A DNA stretch of 64,000 nucleotides from Chryseobacterium gleum (GCA_945903645.1 CAMDOM010000002.1:104034-168033), one strand, 5' to 3'; counted from the stretch's first letter, positions 41,966 to 53,224 are shown. Notes: generated by a model from the sequence alone, not told the origin. A program made the numbers and translations.

Positions 41966-42004
41966 GTAATAAGGATAGAATATTGGGGTTAACTACAAAG
42001 TATA

Positions 42005-43696
42005 TTATAAATCCTCCAAGTCGGAAGGACTGGCTTTCAATTTTACTTGTAGCCCAATGCGTACCTGCAACCTATCATCACCATAAATGCGGATATTATC
42101 TACCGCATCATTTGTAGATATCATGTCGCCATGAATTATCATGTATTTCGCTCCAAAAATGCTAGCTACACGTGAACTATCAATAGGCACATCATTGTTT
42201 GTATTTACTGGAGATATCACTTTGCCATTGGCATCAATAGGTCCAGAACGCAATACAAACGAACCATCTGCCAAGATGGAATCTATTACATTATACAAGC
42301 TATCTGTGAGATACAACTTAAGAATGCCGTCCATAGGGAAGCCATTCACAGTGTTTATGCGCAATAATCCTCTTTCTATATTTCCTTGCAGATTGGACAG
42401 TTCCCCCAACGGATATTCCAAGGTATCTTCCACAATAAAGTGATTCGATTTGCCCCAAAAAGGCAGTTCGGCCTCTGCTTTCACCTCCACTACACTATTG
42501 CGTGATGCAAAATTGTACACCTGCCCGTTGGCATTCACTTGCGAATCGAAATCGTGATGCAGACTATTGAAATTGCCATTCACCAGCGGGTTAATATTGC
42601 TATTGTCACGCGTGAAATAGAACGATTGAATTGATGAATCGCCCAAAGCAGGAGCAGCGGCTATTGTAAACGGACTTGGCATAACCTGACCATAATTGAA
42701 ATTGATGGTACCCGCCTGACCTTCTCCATACAACTGTTGAACACTAACCTGAATTGGCACACCAATCGTATTTTTTACTGTTAAGCGCAGGCGAGGGTCT
42801 TCGAAATAAAGTGTTCCATTATCCAGCAAATCCATTTGTACTACTCCACTCGGTATCTCCAAAGCGAATTGGCCAAAATAGCCATCAGCAAAAGCCAAAA
42901 CAAGGTCTGAGAACCCTTGGGTGATTGCTACACTGTTCGCTGTGGTAGGATTTGCTCCACCGCCATCTTGTAAATTTAATGTATAGATAATCGGTAGCGT
43001 GTTGGTTGGACCACCGTTATCTAAATCCAATTCATAACCCGCCAAATCGACTGTAATACTTTGAGAAACCAAGCCTCCTGTGTAATTAATCGGGATAGAT
43101 TGCGAAAATGACACCCCATTTAATCTCAACTCTGGCAAAGAAACTAATAGCGAACCGCTATGTTGAAAATTGCTCAACAGGGCAATGTTTAGGCTTCCAC
43201 TTTCCAGCACCAATGTACTCATTTGGCTTCCTGTTGTTCCATTAAATACTATTGGAAACGCAACATTCACTATTTTCTGTACCTGTCCAGATAAATTGAA
43301 GTCCGCTACTTCACCACTATTAAGAGAAATGCTTTGGTCGATGCCCTGTGTGCCCGGTATCTCCAAAAAGTCGTTTAGCGTTTCCGAAAAAACAGTTCGG
43401 GTATACACTAGAGTAATGAAATTGTCATCGCCATATGTGTAGTAGTTATTTTCATCATACCCAACAATATCTGCTGCCGTCAAAGACGAGAATACCAACG
43501 GAAACGCCAAGTCAGGATTCCATTCGAACAAATCCTCTTGCATGGTATCCATGTCGAAATAATCTTCGGTACACGATGGAAGTACCATAGCTACAATGGT
43601 TAGCAAAACAAGTGCAGCTAACGAGTGGGTCTTAAATTTGGTCATGGAAATAGCATTAATGAATCGGACGAAAGTAACTTTTTTGCGCCTAATCAA
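42005..43696 (-). CDS. Hypothetical cell-envelope lipoprotein
   Basis: 563 aa; FKTHSLAALVLLTIVAMVLPSCTEDYFDMDTMQEDLFEWNPDLAFPLVFSSLT. Confidence 0.65.
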   Translation of the reverse strand: MIRRKKVTFVRFINAISMTKFKTHSLAALVLLTIVAMVLPSCTEDYFDMDTMQEDLFEWNPDLAFPLVFSSLTAADIVGYDENNYYTYGDDNFITLVYTRTVFSETLNDFLEIPGTQGIDQSISLNSGEVADFNLSGQVQKIVNVAFPIVFNGTTGSQMSTLVLESGSLNIALLSNFQHSGSLLVSLPELRLNGVSFSQSIPINYTGGLVSQSITVDLAGYELDLDNGGPTNTLPIIYTLNLQDGGGANPTTANSVAITQGFSDLVLAFADGYFGQFALEIPSGVVQMDLLDNGTLYFEDPRLRLTVKNTIGVPIQVSVQQLYGEGQAGTINFNYGQVMPSPFTIAAAPALGDSSIQSFYFTRDNSNINPLVNGNFNSLHHDFDSQVNANGQVYNFASRNSVVEVKAEAELPFWGKSNHFIVEDTLEYPLGELSNLQGNIERGLLRINTVNGFPMDGILKLYLTDSLYNVIDSILADGSFVLRSGPIDANGKVISPVNTNNDVPIDSSRVASIFGAKYMIIHGDMISTNDAVDNIRIYGDDRLQVRIGLQVKLKASPSDLEDL

Positions 43697-46337
43697 TTAT
43701 GAGTATTGACAACCCTTGATCTATGCCCGTAACCACCAATCGCTGGGCTGTGGGCATGGCAACAACATCAAACAGAGATGAACCATTAAGCGGAAATCCT
43801 TCTAGGGGCACACCCGTAGCATCGAACAACATTACTTGGTTATCTTCTGGAAAGGAATACCCAATGCCAAAACGATTTTTAGCCAACTCAATGGAAAAAG
43901 GACCAACAGCACCGGGTGATAACCGCTGTTCGAAAATCATTTTTTTCGAGGCAGCAAACACCATCAGCACATTGAGGTCGGACAACACAAACTCTGGTTC
44001 GCCATCGGTATTCAAATCTGCCACCATAAACTGATGTTCTGGGCTGCATTTGAGGAATTCAATTTGCTTCACCTTTCCATCCAAACCAATATGATGCACT
44101 GTGCCTTGCGTATCGGTAACGTAAAACCCTGTATGCTTCTGATTTTTGGAAGAAAAAGGTTGGATAACGGCATTACTAGATAGTTCAATTTCTTCTTTAA
44201 TCGCAACGCGTTTTGCACCTGTTCTTTCCAACAGATGGATTTTACCGCTGCTCTCTGCAACACACAGGTAATCTTTCTTTTGTGCCGAAAGATGGGCTAC
44301 CGCGGTAGTGACAGGTGAACTTGTTTTCTCAAATTTCCACCCTTTCACCTGCTTGCCATCTATCCCAAAGTTGTAGACCCGTTTATTTTTGCAGGCCACA
44401 AGTAAGCGATATTCATACTTACCGTCATAATCTATGATTTGCATGGGTGCAGACAAAGGCGATTCTAGATTGACGGGAAAACCCGCCACATCCTTGCCGT
44501 TTCTATCCCAAAGGTGGATTTGTTTGCTGGTGCTAAAGAGGTAATTGAGACTGGCATCGGCTTTGGAGCCCACCTGAACTGCCTTGCCTACAATGGGCTC
44601 GCTTAGTGCGCGCTTAAATAATTCTTGGCCCGTTTGGTTGAACAAATACACATTACTCGAGGCATCTTGAGCAAAAACCTCAGGCTCTTTCGATAGATGA
44701 TTGCGCATCCACAATGGGCGCCCTAGCACTTGAGCATCCATACTTGCTACTGATTCGTTACTTGATTTACTATTCCAATCGGGATTGTATTGCCAATACA
44801 CATTGGCGTAAAACGCTTTGCCGGTGCTACTAAACTGTGCTCCAAAGGCTGGCAATTGCTCAAACAACTCCTGCAAATTATTCCACATACGTGCGCCATC
44901 AGAAGATAGGTGCGCTTGTATGACCTGCTTTGCCTGCGACAGTCTATTGAAGCTAAACACATTGAACGATGAGCTAAACTGTTCCATAAAGGTGGCAAAC
45001 TTGGCATCGGTGGCTAGGGTGCGGTCGGCTTGCAACTGAAGAACATAGGCTTGAACCGCTTCGGCTGTGCTCCCAAAAATGATGAAGTCGTTGTAGCGAG
45101 TAAAGTAGTTGCCCTCTACATCCGCCATGGCTTCTCCAAATATGAGTTGCAACAATCCAGGTATAGGCATAGCCCGAACTGTGGCTGTGTCTGAACCTGC
45201 CTTATCTGCCAAACTATGCACCAACTTGTCTGCCAGTTCGGGCGAGTTCACTTGAAACAACGCAAATGCCTTGCCCGACTTTTGCACCGATGAAGTACCC
45301 AACACACAGGTGCCAAACTGCTTGCCCATCCACGGAAAGAAATGTTGGCGCACATCGACCTTAAGGGCCGCATTCAATGTGTCCATGCGTTGTTTATACG
45401 CGACAGCTGCATTGCGCTGCTCCAATTGCTGCACATAGTCGAGCTGCAACTTTTGCATATCGCTAATGCCAAACATTAAAAAGGAAGATGTCTGATCAGG
45501 TATGGCCGACTGAAAGGTGAGTTGTTGTGGTTTTTGATTATGAAACAGCCCAAGCAATGTGGGCAACGAATCGGAGGTGTAGCTAAACCCATTCATTACG
45601 GAGCCTTCGGGTTCGGTGCTTACATCAAGGGCAATCCAATCGCCCATTTCATTCCATAACGAAGAGGCACGGAATAAACGCAAGGGCAGGCGCACAAACA
45701 GATTCATTTGCACGTTTTTGCCCGCTGCTGTGCGCGCCATTTGCAAGCGCTTATCGGTATGCAATGCTTTGCCAGTTTCTAATGCTTCGAATGACTGTGC
45801 TAACAACTTCGGACTATCGCTCACCACTATAAACCCTTGCACAGCGGCTACCGACAGTCCCCAAGCAGCATGGGTAAGCACGCTATGGATTCCTATCTTA
45901 TAAGCCTGAAATGCTGAGGTAGCCAACACATTCTCGAGGATTATCTCCAAGTCTTCCGCAGGAATAGCTGCCTTGGGTTGAATTACCGTAAGGACATGCA
46001 TGCCCGAATCTCCATGCACCGTGTGGAATGAATGCAACACAGATGCACCTTCTAAGCTAAGTTCGCCCCGAACCAACGAATCGAGTAGCAAACTGCGCTG
46101 CATTGGCACACCGAAGGATGGTGCCGATAGCATCAATTGCGCATAGGGCAACTCCATCAACGGGGTGATAGCAGCGCGCATATCTGCAAACTCCAAAAGT
46201 ACACTGGCCGAAAGAGGCACTGCTTCCAGTGGCTCTACATTACGCTCTTCGGCAGTACTGCCCCAAAAATAGACCCCAACACCAACCGCAATGGCGATGA
46301 CTAGGACAATGCCTACAAGAATGAGATTACGTTTCAA
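43689..46337 (-). CDS. DUF3352-like protein with C-terminal beta-propeller-like region
   Basis: 882 aa; N-terminal TM; AVPLSASVLLEFADMRAAITPLMEL; ADLNTDGEPEFVLSDL. Confidence 0.65.
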   Translation of the reverse strand: MKRNLILVGIVLVIAIAVGVGVYFWGSTAEERNVEPLEAVPLSASVLLEFADMRAAITPLMELPYAQLMLSAPSFGVPMQRSLLLDSLVRGELSLEGASVLHSFHTVHGDSGMHVLTVIQPKAAIPAEDLEIILENVLATSAFQAYKIGIHSVLTHAAWGLSVAAVQGFIVVSDSPKLLAQSFEALETGKALHTDKRLQMARTAAGKNVQMNLFVRLPLRLFRASSLWNEMGDWIALDVSTEPEGSVMNGFSYTSDSLPTLLGLFHNQKPQQLTFQSAIPDQTSSFLMFGISDMQKLQLDYVQQLEQRNAAVAYKQRMDTLNAALKVDVRQHFFPWMGKQFGTCVLGTSSVQKSGKAFALFQVNSPELADKLVHSLADKAGSDTATVRAMPIPGLLQLIFGEAMADVEGNYFTRYNDFIIFGSTAEAVQAYVLQLQADRTLATDAKFATFMEQFSSSFNVFSFNRLSQAKQVIQAHLSSDGARMWNNLQELFEQLPAFGAQFSSTGKAFYANVYWQYNPDWNSKSSNESVASMDAQVLGRPLWMRNHLSKEPEVFAQDASSNVYLFNQTGQELFKRALSEPIVGKAVQVGSKADASLNYLFSTSKQIHLWDRNGKDVAGFPVNLESPLSAPMQIIDYDGKYEYRLLVACKNKRVYNFGIDGKQVKGWKFEKTSSPVTTAVAHLSAQKKDYLCVAESSGKIHLLERTGAKRVAIKEEIELSSNAVIQPFSSKNQKHTGFYVTDTQGTVHHIGLDGKVKQIEFLKCSPEHQFMVADLNTDGEPEFVLSDLNVLMVFAASKKMIFEQRLSPGAVGPFSIELAKNRFGIGYSFPEDNQVMLFDATGVPLEGFPLNGSSLFDVVAMPTAQRLVVTGIDQGLSILIID

Positions 46338-46438
46338 AGGATTGGCGAGCCTAGATTTCGTTTGTTCGAACGAGATGAACGCAAATTTAACACAATCAAT
46401 GGGGAAGTACCGACTTTAGACAGCTTTTGTAAGAATGA

Positions 46439-48523
46439 TTAATACTTCAATAACGCCTCTATGGCTTTTGCCACTTTTTCATCTGACGGTATCATTGCAG
46501 TTTCTAAGGTGCTATTGAGCGGAATGGCAGGCATATCTTCCGAACCTACAACCCTCACTGGCGCATCTAGCGCTTGAAAGCAGTTGTCGGAAATGCGCCC
46601 TGCTATGCTTTGTGCAAACGAGTTAGAAACTGGTTCTTCAGTAACCACCAAGCAGCGACCATGCCTACGCGCTGTAGCATATATTAGCTCTTCATCTAAC
46701 GGTTGCAACGTTCTTAGGTCGATAACCTCCACTTGGCCTTTGAATGCCTTTGCCGCATTCTTGCTCCAATACACTCCCCTTCCGTATGTAATTATGCCAA
46801 TACTTTCGCCCTTTACAATTGCTTCGGCCGTGGCTTCAAGCACTACCCTACCCTTTCCAAATGGAATCACATAATCTTCGCTGGGCTCTATGGTTCGGGC
46901 TTCTTCGGTGCCTTTGATCTTGCTCCAATACAACCCTTTGTGTTCGAGCATCACTATAGGATTGGGGTCGTAATAAGCAGCTTTCATCAATCCTTTCAAG
47001 TCTGCTCCCGAACTAGGGTAGGCCACTTTGATGCCCTTGATGTTGCACAACACACTTTCTACACTACTGCTGTGATAAGGGCCTCCACTACCGTAGGCCC
47101 CAATGGGTACACGAAGAATACAGCTTACAGGCCATTTGCCATTGCTTAAAAAACAGGAGCGACTTACTTCGGTGAACAACTGATTAAGTCCCGGCCATAT
47201 ATAATCGGCAAACTGCACTTCTACTATGGGTTTGAGCCCTGCGGCACTCATGCCCACAGTGCTACCAATAATAAACGCTTCCTGAATGGGTGTGTTAAAT
47301 ACCCGATGATCGCCAAAGGTTTCGGCAAGAGTGGCTGCTTCGCGAAACACACCTCCCAATCTACGGCCCACATCTTGCCCATAGAGCAAACATTCGGGGT
47401 GCTTAGCCATCAATTCGCGAATGGCAAACAAGGCGCTATCTACCATTACGGTAGGTTCTTTGCCTGCGGGGCTGCGCTCTCCCACTTCTTCTGTGATAGG
47501 TGTTGAGGCAAACACATGGGTAAACAAATCTTCGGGACGTGGGTCTTCGAAGGTCAGTGCTTTTTCATATTCTTTTTGCACAAACGCACGGGCCTCCGCT
47601 TCTATAGCCAGCAATTCTGCCTCGGCAAAGTCTGCTTGCAGCATGGTGGCATGTAATAGTGGAAATGGGTCGCGCTTGGCATGGGTGGCCAAATCTTCGG
47701 GAGTGCGGTAAAAGTCCATGCGCACCCCAGAGGTATGGTGGTTGAGCAATGGCACTTTGGCATGCACCAAAATGGGCCTACGTTGCACCCTCACGGTGTG
47801 TATGGCCAGCTGCATAGTCGTATAGCATTCCACAAAATCGCTGCCATTAATGGTGAACACTTCCAGCCCTGGAAAGCCTTTGGCATAGGCCGTGGCATCC
47901 ATAGCACGTATTTCATCGGCATTGGCAGATATGTCCCACTCGTTGTCTTGCACCACATAAATAATGGGTAATTGCTTAAGCACCGCCATTTGCAACGCTT
48001 CCGACACTTCGCCCTCGGTCATGGCGGCATCACCAATGCTGCACACCACAATGGGTTTTAGCGATAGGTTGGCGTCCAGCTTCATAGTTTCGCGATATTG
48101 AATGCCCATGGCTATGCCTGTAGTAGGAATTACCTGCATGCCTGTTGCGGAACTTTGATGCGCAATTTTGGGCATGTCATCGCGCTTCAAACTGGGGTGA
48201 CTGTAGTAGGTGCGACCGCCAGAAAAAGGGTCATCGCGCTTGGCCAATAGTTGCAGCATAAGCTCATGGGGCTGCAACCCAATGCCCAACAATATCGAAT
48301 CGTCCCTATAATATGGGGCTACAAAATCTTGAGGCAGCAATTGCAGCGCCACTGCAAGCTGTATGGCTTCGTGGCCACGGCTGGTGGCATGAACATATTT
48401 GCTGGTAATCCTCGCGTTTTCTTCATACAGAACCGTCATAGCTTTAGCGTTACACATGAGAGTGTAGGCCTTTTGGAGCAATTCGCGCGGCAGGTCAACT
48501 TTGTTTTTTGTAACCGATGTCAT
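46439..48523 (-). CDS. Branched-chain alpha-keto acid dehydrogenase E1, fused alpha and beta subunits
   Basis: Alpha part SIGDAAMTEGEVSEALQMA; beta part LYGQDVGRRLGGVFREAATLAETFGDHRVFNTPIQEAFIIGSTVGMSAAGLKPIVEVQFADY. Confidence 0.92.
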   Translation of the reverse strand: MTSVTKNKVDLPRELLQKAYTLMCNAKAMTVLYEENARITSKYVHATSRGHEAIQLAVALQLLPQDFVAPYYRDDSILLGIGLQPHELMLQLLAKRDDPFSGGRTYYSHPSLKRDDMPKIAHQSSATGMQVIPTTGIAMGIQYRETMKLDANLSLKPIVVCSIGDAAMTEGEVSEALQMAVLKQLPIIYVVQDNEWDISANADEIRAMDATAYAKGFPGLEVFTINGSDFVECYTTMQLAIHTVRVQRRPILVHAKVPLLNHHTSGVRMDFYRTPEDLATHAKRDPFPLLHATMLQADFAEAELLAIEAEARAFVQKEYEKALTFEDPRPEDLFTHVFASTPITEEVGERSPAGKEPTVMVDSALFAIRELMAKHPECLLYGQDVGRRLGGVFREAATLAETFGDHRVFNTPIQEAFIIGSTVGMSAAGLKPIVEVQFADYIWPGLNQLFTEVSRSCFLSNGKWPVSCILRVPIGAYGSGGPYHSSSVESVLCNIKGIKVAYPSSGADLKGLMKAAYYDPNPIVMLEHKGLYWSKIKGTEEARTIEPSEDYVIPFGKGRVVLEATAEAIVKGESIGIITYGRGVYWSKNAAKAFKGQVEVIDLRTLQPLDEELIYATARRHGRCLVVTEEPVSNSFAQSIAGRISDNCFQALDAPVRVVGSEDMPAIPLNSTLETAMIPSDEKVAKAIEALLKY

Positions 48524-48706
48524 GCAACAAAAATAGGGGATTGAGGAATGACGAATAATACACTTTAAGGGATAGTGTCTTTTGCTCCTTTAATCCCACT
48601 AAAATGTGTGCAAAAAACTTCTTCCTCAAAACAAAATCAAACCCCTTAGTCTGCTGAGCAACACACAAACAATGCACGCATTCTATTAAATCTATATATT
48701 AGCCCC

Positions 48707-50134
48707 ATGAAAAAACTTTTCCTCTCCATCGCTATTGCCTCCATGCCTTCATGGACATTTGCACAGGGCACTATTATAGAAGATACCCTAATTCTTCACC
48801 TCACCACAGCCGACATTGATGTGCTGCTGTCGGATGCAGGTCTGCCATCAGGCATTTTACCCTTGGAGTACGAAGTAGATGTGCATCGCATAGTATATGA
48901 CACTCCCGACCCGAACGGCAACCCTACCTATGCTTCGGGCTTGGTGTTTATCCCTACCAATGTGCCTTGCCCCTTGCCACTTATCTCCTATATGCATGGC
49001 ACTAAGGTTATAAAAGAAGAAACGTTCTACTACCTGCGGGACGAATGGTTTTTGGGCGCAGTAATGTCATCGTCAGGTTATGTATCGACCATGGCCGATT
49101 ATTTGGGATTGGGTTTTAGCCCGGGGTTCCACCCTTACCAACACAATCGCTCGCAGGCCACGGCTACCATCGACTTATTGCGGGTAGCCAAATCCATTTG
49201 CGCGGCTACCGATGCAGAGCTTAATGGACAGTTGTTTCTTACAGGATATTCTCAAGGTGGACACGCCACTTTAGGTACGCATCAAATAATTCAAGAAGAG
49301 TACGCCAACGAGTTTACCGTAACCGCCTCGGCACCCGGCAGCGGCCCCTACAACCTTTCGGGCAATCAGTTTGATATGGTTGCTGCGCTTGAGCCTTATG
49401 CTGTGCCGGGCTATTTGCCGTATCTTATCTTGTCGTATCAAAGCGTGTATGGCGATTGGTACACCGATTACTCCGAAATTTTCACGCCTCCCTACGACCA
49501 AACGCTTCCTCCCCTATTTGATGGTACACATAGCTTTGGCGAGATAAACGAAGCAATGAACGATACACCAAGATTGATTATTGTACCCGAATATGCCGAT
49601 GCATTTTTTGGCGACCCGAATCACCCAGCCATGGTCGCATTGCGCGAAAACGATGTGTACGATTGGGTGCCCGAGGCGCCAGTATTGCTCAACTATTGCA
49701 GTTCTGACCAAGAAGTGACCTATCTCAACGCCTTGTTTACCGAGCAATGGATGAATGATCTGGGTGCTACCAACGTTACTTCCATAGAACGATCTAGCAC
49801 CCTAAGCCATTACGAATGCGCACAGCCTACCTTGTTGTTTTCCAAAGGCTGGTTTGACAGTTTGGTAGAATGGTGTCCTGCGGGTGTAAACGACCGCGAG
49901 GTGATGATGGATGTGAATGTGCAGCCCAACCTTGTTCAGGATGGGTTTATTCGCCTTACGAATAGCTACCCTGTAGAATTGACGCTTACCGATTTGAGCG
50001 GCCGCCAACTAATACAACGCTCAGTACGCGATAGCAATGCTGCCATTCCATTGCCCAATGGTGCTAGTGGCATGTTTTTCGTAACGGTGCGAAGCGGCAA
50101 CTCTCAACGCGTGCAGCGAATTGTGGTGTTGTAA
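48707..50134 (+). CDS. Secreted alpha/beta hydrolase (secretory lipase-like) with T9SS sorting domain
   Basis: LFLTGYSQGGHATLGTHQ nucleophile elbow; C-terminal QPNLVQDGFIRLTNSYPVELTLTDLSGRQLIQRSV...MFFVTVRSGNSQRVQRIVVL. Confidence 0.85.
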   Translation: MKKLFLSIAIASMPSWTFAQGTIIEDTLILHLTTADIDVLLSDAGLPSGILPLEYEVDVHRIVYDTPDPNGNPTYASGLVFIPTNVPCPLPLISYMHGTKVIKEETFYYLRDEWFLGAVMSSSGYVSTMADYLGLGFSPGFHPYQHNRSQATATIDLLRVAKSICAATDAELNGQLFLTGYSQGGHATLGTHQIIQEEYANEFTVTASAPGSGPYNLSGNQFDMVAALEPYAVPGYLPYLILSYQSVYGDWYTDYSEIFTPPYDQTLPPLFDGTHSFGEINEAMNDTPRLIIVPEYADAFFGDPNHPAMVALRENDVYDWVPEAPVLLNYCSSDQEVTYLNALFTEQWMNDLGATNVTSIERSSTLSHYECAQPTLLFSKGWFDSLVEWCPAGVNDREVMMDVNVQPNLVQDGFIRLTNSYPVELTLTDLSGRQLIQRSVRDSNAAIPLPNGASGMFFVTVRSGNSQRVQRIVVL

Positions 50135-50159
50135 AATCTAGTTGCTTTTTAAACAAGAA

Positions 50160-50196
50160 AAAGGTCCAAAGGAAAAACGATTCCTTTGGACCTTTG
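50160..50196. terminator. Bidirectional terminator
   Basis: AAAGGTCCAAAGGAA / TTCCTTTGGACCTTT. Confidence 0.85.
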
Positions 50197-50213
50197 GTTT
50201 TAAGGGTAGTGAC

Positions 50214-51236
50214 TTAAGGTTGTGTAAAACAGAAATTACCCGGAATTACCCCCACATTAAACGTGTCTATAGCCGCACCTGCATCGGTGTAGCAATACAC
50301 TTTGCCGTTTTGGTTGTAGTCTAACGGGTCGGAAGTGTAGATAGTGCTGGCAGCTTTATCCACCCCAAGTTTGTAATAGTAGCCTGCAATTATGGGCGTT
50401 GAAGGAATCGTTTCTACATCAATGGAGCACGCATATACCCCACCATCAAGAAAATAGAGCATGGTGCCTGCTGCATTGGTTTGCAAATTTCCGGGATAGC
50501 TATCCAGTGAAGTGAAATCTAAGCTCAACTCCATGTCTAAGTTAGCTGGATTGATTCGTGCCAATTTGGGCAACTCCACTTGAAATCCACCTGTAGTTAG
50601 CACCCACAATTTGTTGTTGGCATCCACCGTAAGGCTCGATGGTTCTTCGCCAATCATAACACTATCGGTAATTTGGTCGGTAGTGGTATTGATGCTATAT
50701 ACATAGCCGCTACCAGCGCCTGCGGCAAACACAGTGCTGTCAATTACCACCATCTCTTCCACCCAGCCATTGGTGGCAATAGCGCCAGTAATGGTGAGGT
50801 TTTCTGGGTTAAAAATGGTGATGGTGTTGGAATACAAATCACTCACGTAGGCTTTGGTATTGCTCACAAAAGCTATGAAGCGAGGTGAATTAAGTCCAGA
50901 AATAGTACCCGCAGAAGTTAAATCGGAGAGGTTAACCACTTCAATTTTGCCCGAATTGTTGACTACGATATAGCCTTTGTCGCCACGCACGGCCATAGAC
51001 TGCGCCACATCGCCCAATGGAATTTCGTTCACAGCAGTGAATACATCGTTAGTCAATGTATCGTTTACCTTATTAAAGAACGACAGCGAAGCATTGCCAC
51101 CACCAAAATTGCCTTCGTTGAGGATGAATACCCCATTGGTAAAGGAGTTCACATCCACCGTTGGGTCTTCGGTATCCGAATCGCAAGAGGTTAATACAAA
51201 AAAAGAAAACAAGGAAAACAGCAGGATTTTTTTCAT
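50214..51236 (-). CDS. Surface beta-propeller lipoprotein (YncE/DUF5074-like), candidate BtuG-type B12-binding protein
   Basis: MKKILLFSLFSFFVLTSCDSDTEDP lipoprotein with acidic export-like signal; NEGNFGGGNASLSFFNKVNDTLTNDVF; directly downstream of riboswitch-linked TonB receptor. Confidence 0.75.
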   Translation of the reverse strand: MKKILLFSLFSFFVLTSCDSDTEDPTVDVNSFTNGVFILNEGNFGGGNASLSFFNKVNDTLTNDVFTAVNEIPLGDVAQSMAVRGDKGYIVVNNSGKIEVVNLSDLTSAGTISGLNSPRFIAFVSNTKAYVSDLYSNTITIFNPENLTITGAIATNGWVEEMVVIDSTVFAAGAGSGYVYSINTTTDQITDSVMIGEEPSSLTVDANNKLWVLTTGGFQVELPKLARINPANLDMELSLDFTSLDSYPGNLQTNAAGTMLYFLDGGVYACSIDVETIPSTPIIAGYYYKLGVDKAASTIYTSDPLDYNQNGKVYCYTDAGAAIDTFNVGVIPGNFCFTQP

Positions 51237-51278
51237 GATGATTATTGGTTTGATTGGTTGTTTTTAATTGATTTAGGT

Positions 51279-53186
51279 TTAAGATGAAAAGGTGTAGGAT
51301 AGTGTAACTCTAAAAGCTCTGCCCGGCATGGGGCGCCAAGCAATGGCTTGGTACTGTTGATTGAAAAGATTGTCGATAGCCCCACCCAATTGCAGGGCAT
51401 GCTGCTTTATTGGAAGGCGATAGGAGGCCGAAATCCAGCTAACATGAAATGCAGAAAGACTACTCAAATTGTCGGATGAGGTGTAGCGTTGCCCTGTGTA
51501 TTGGAGGCCATACATGCCCACAAGCCCTTTCCATTGCACCGAAAGATGGCCTTTGGCGCTGTGAATAGGGGTGTATATCAATTGTTTTCCAACGGCTTCA
51601 TCGCTCGGGGTCATACTTTGGGTTACGGTGCTTTGCGTGAAATCGTATTCGGTATGCAACGACACCTGCACTTTACGAATAGTGGCACCCAATTGCAGTT
51701 GCAGTTCAACGCCCTGTGCCAACACCTTGCGCATGTTTTTCGGGCTCCAAATGCTACCTGCTCCTGGGGTCCACAAAATCCAGTTGTCCACCTCGGTGTG
51801 GAAATAGGTGGCGTTTACATCGAAATTGAATTTGTCCCAGCGTTTATAAAACCGCATTCCTGTTTCGAACGAAAAGCCTGTTTCGTTTTTCAAATCAGGG
51901 TTGCCGCCCGGAGTCCAATAGAGGTCGTTGAGGGAAGGTGTTCGAAAATTACGCGACACATTGGCCGATATTTTCCACCATTTTAAGGCATCTATCTCCA
52001 CCCCTGCTAAGGCTTGCACAGGGCTAAATTGGGCGTTTATCAAATCTTCTCGCGCCATAGCTTGTGCACTGAGCCATGAGGTTGGCGCATACGAAAGAGA
52101 GGCGAATAGCGCTTGCCAATGGCGCCAAACAGTCTCATGGCTATATGCTGAGTCCGAAATGGCGCGCTCGCTGCTATGGTCCATGCCTGACTTGAGCTCC
52201 AATTTTCGCGAAAGTTGATAGCGATAGCGCACAATAGTTTTGCTGGCTTGGTAGAGGTAGGGATAGCGGTAGTGATCGTTGCCATAGTATTCCTGCTGCC
52301 CTTGGATATAGGCAGTTGTGACCTCCAACAGCGATTTTGTACCCACACGTTTGTAACGCAATGCCAACCAAATATCCCTATCCCAAAGGGTTTCTTTTGT
52401 AGATGCCATAAGCATGGTGGCAGGGAGCAAGCGGTTGGTTTCTGATAAGCGAAAGTGCAGTGCCAGACCGTTGGCCTTGTTTAGCGCATAACCAATGGAT
52501 TGACTTACACCCCAAAGCTGCATGTCGGCATGTTCCATAGTGCGCATGGGGTGGTTTAACTTGCCCAAATCGGTGTAGTTAAAATCGTTTTTGGCTTGGC
52601 GATAGTTGAAGGACGTGTTGGCCCACAGCTTGTTTTTGCGCAGTTGCACTTTAGCACCAGCTGAATAGCTATGAAACGAGCCCCATTCGCCCGAGACAGT
52701 TGCAGTGATACCATTGGCCAATCTTGGGGTATGTTCAATCAACTCGATGGTGCCACCAATACCGCCAGAATGATGGGGCATAGCCGCTGCACCTGATAGC
52801 AGGCGAATGCCGCCCAAACCGTTAATCGGCATGGCACCCAAATCGCTCACACCCAGCATGGGGTCGTTGATGGAAATTCCCATCCAAACCACTTGGGTGT
52901 GGCCCGCAGTGGTACCGCGCATGGAGAAGGTGGCAATTCCTCCCGGACCATAGGCACGCACCTGCACATTGCCTTGCAGTTGCAACACGGTTGCCACATC
53001 TTGATGGGTGCTCAGTTGCAGCAACACACTATCGGTGGTGGTTTGCTTGGTTCCTATGGCATTGGCAATACGATACGCATCCACCCGCACCTCGGGATAG
53101 GTTAACGAATCGGTGACCTGAGGGAATGCAGAAACACACCACAGGCTAAAAGCCGCGCAAAAGAGGACTACTCTTATCATGAACAT
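51279..53186 (-). CDS. btuB: TonB-dependent vitamin B12 receptor (BtuB-like)
   Basis: Plug domain TQVVWMGISINDPMLGVSDLGAMPINGLGGIRLLSGAAAMPHHSGGIGGTIEL, C-terminal TF-like terminus; cobalamin riboswitch upstream. Confidence 0.85.
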   Translation of the reverse strand: MFMIRVVLFCAAFSLWCVSAFPQVTDSLTYPEVRVDAYRIANAIGTKQTTTDSVLLQLSTHQDVATVLQLQGNVQVRAYGPGGIATFSMRGTTAGHTQVVWMGISINDPMLGVSDLGAMPINGLGGIRLLSGAAAMPHHSGGIGGTIELIEHTPRLANGITATVSGEWGSFHSYSAGAKVQLRKNKLWANTSFNYRQAKNDFNYTDLGKLNHPMRTMEHADMQLWGVSQSIGYALNKANGLALHFRLSETNRLLPATMLMASTKETLWDRDIWLALRYKRVGTKSLLEVTTAYIQGQQEYYGNDHYRYPYLYQASKTIVRYRYQLSRKLELKSGMDHSSERAISDSAYSHETVWRHWQALFASLSYAPTSWLSAQAMAREDLINAQFSPVQALAGVEIDALKWWKISANVSRNFRTPSLNDLYWTPGGNPDLKNETGFSFETGMRFYKRWDKFNFDVNATYFHTEVDNWILWTPGAGSIWSPKNMRKVLAQGVELQLQLGATIRKVQVSLHTEYDFTQSTVTQSMTPSDEAVGKQLIYTPIHSAKGHLSVQWKGLVGMYGLQYTGQRYTSSDNLSSLSAFHVSWISASYRLPIKQHALQLGGAIDNLFNQQYQAIAWRPMPGRAFRVTLSYTFSS

Positions 53187-53224
53187 TTTTCATTTCCATC
53201 CTTTCTTCCCGAAGGGGGTGGAAA

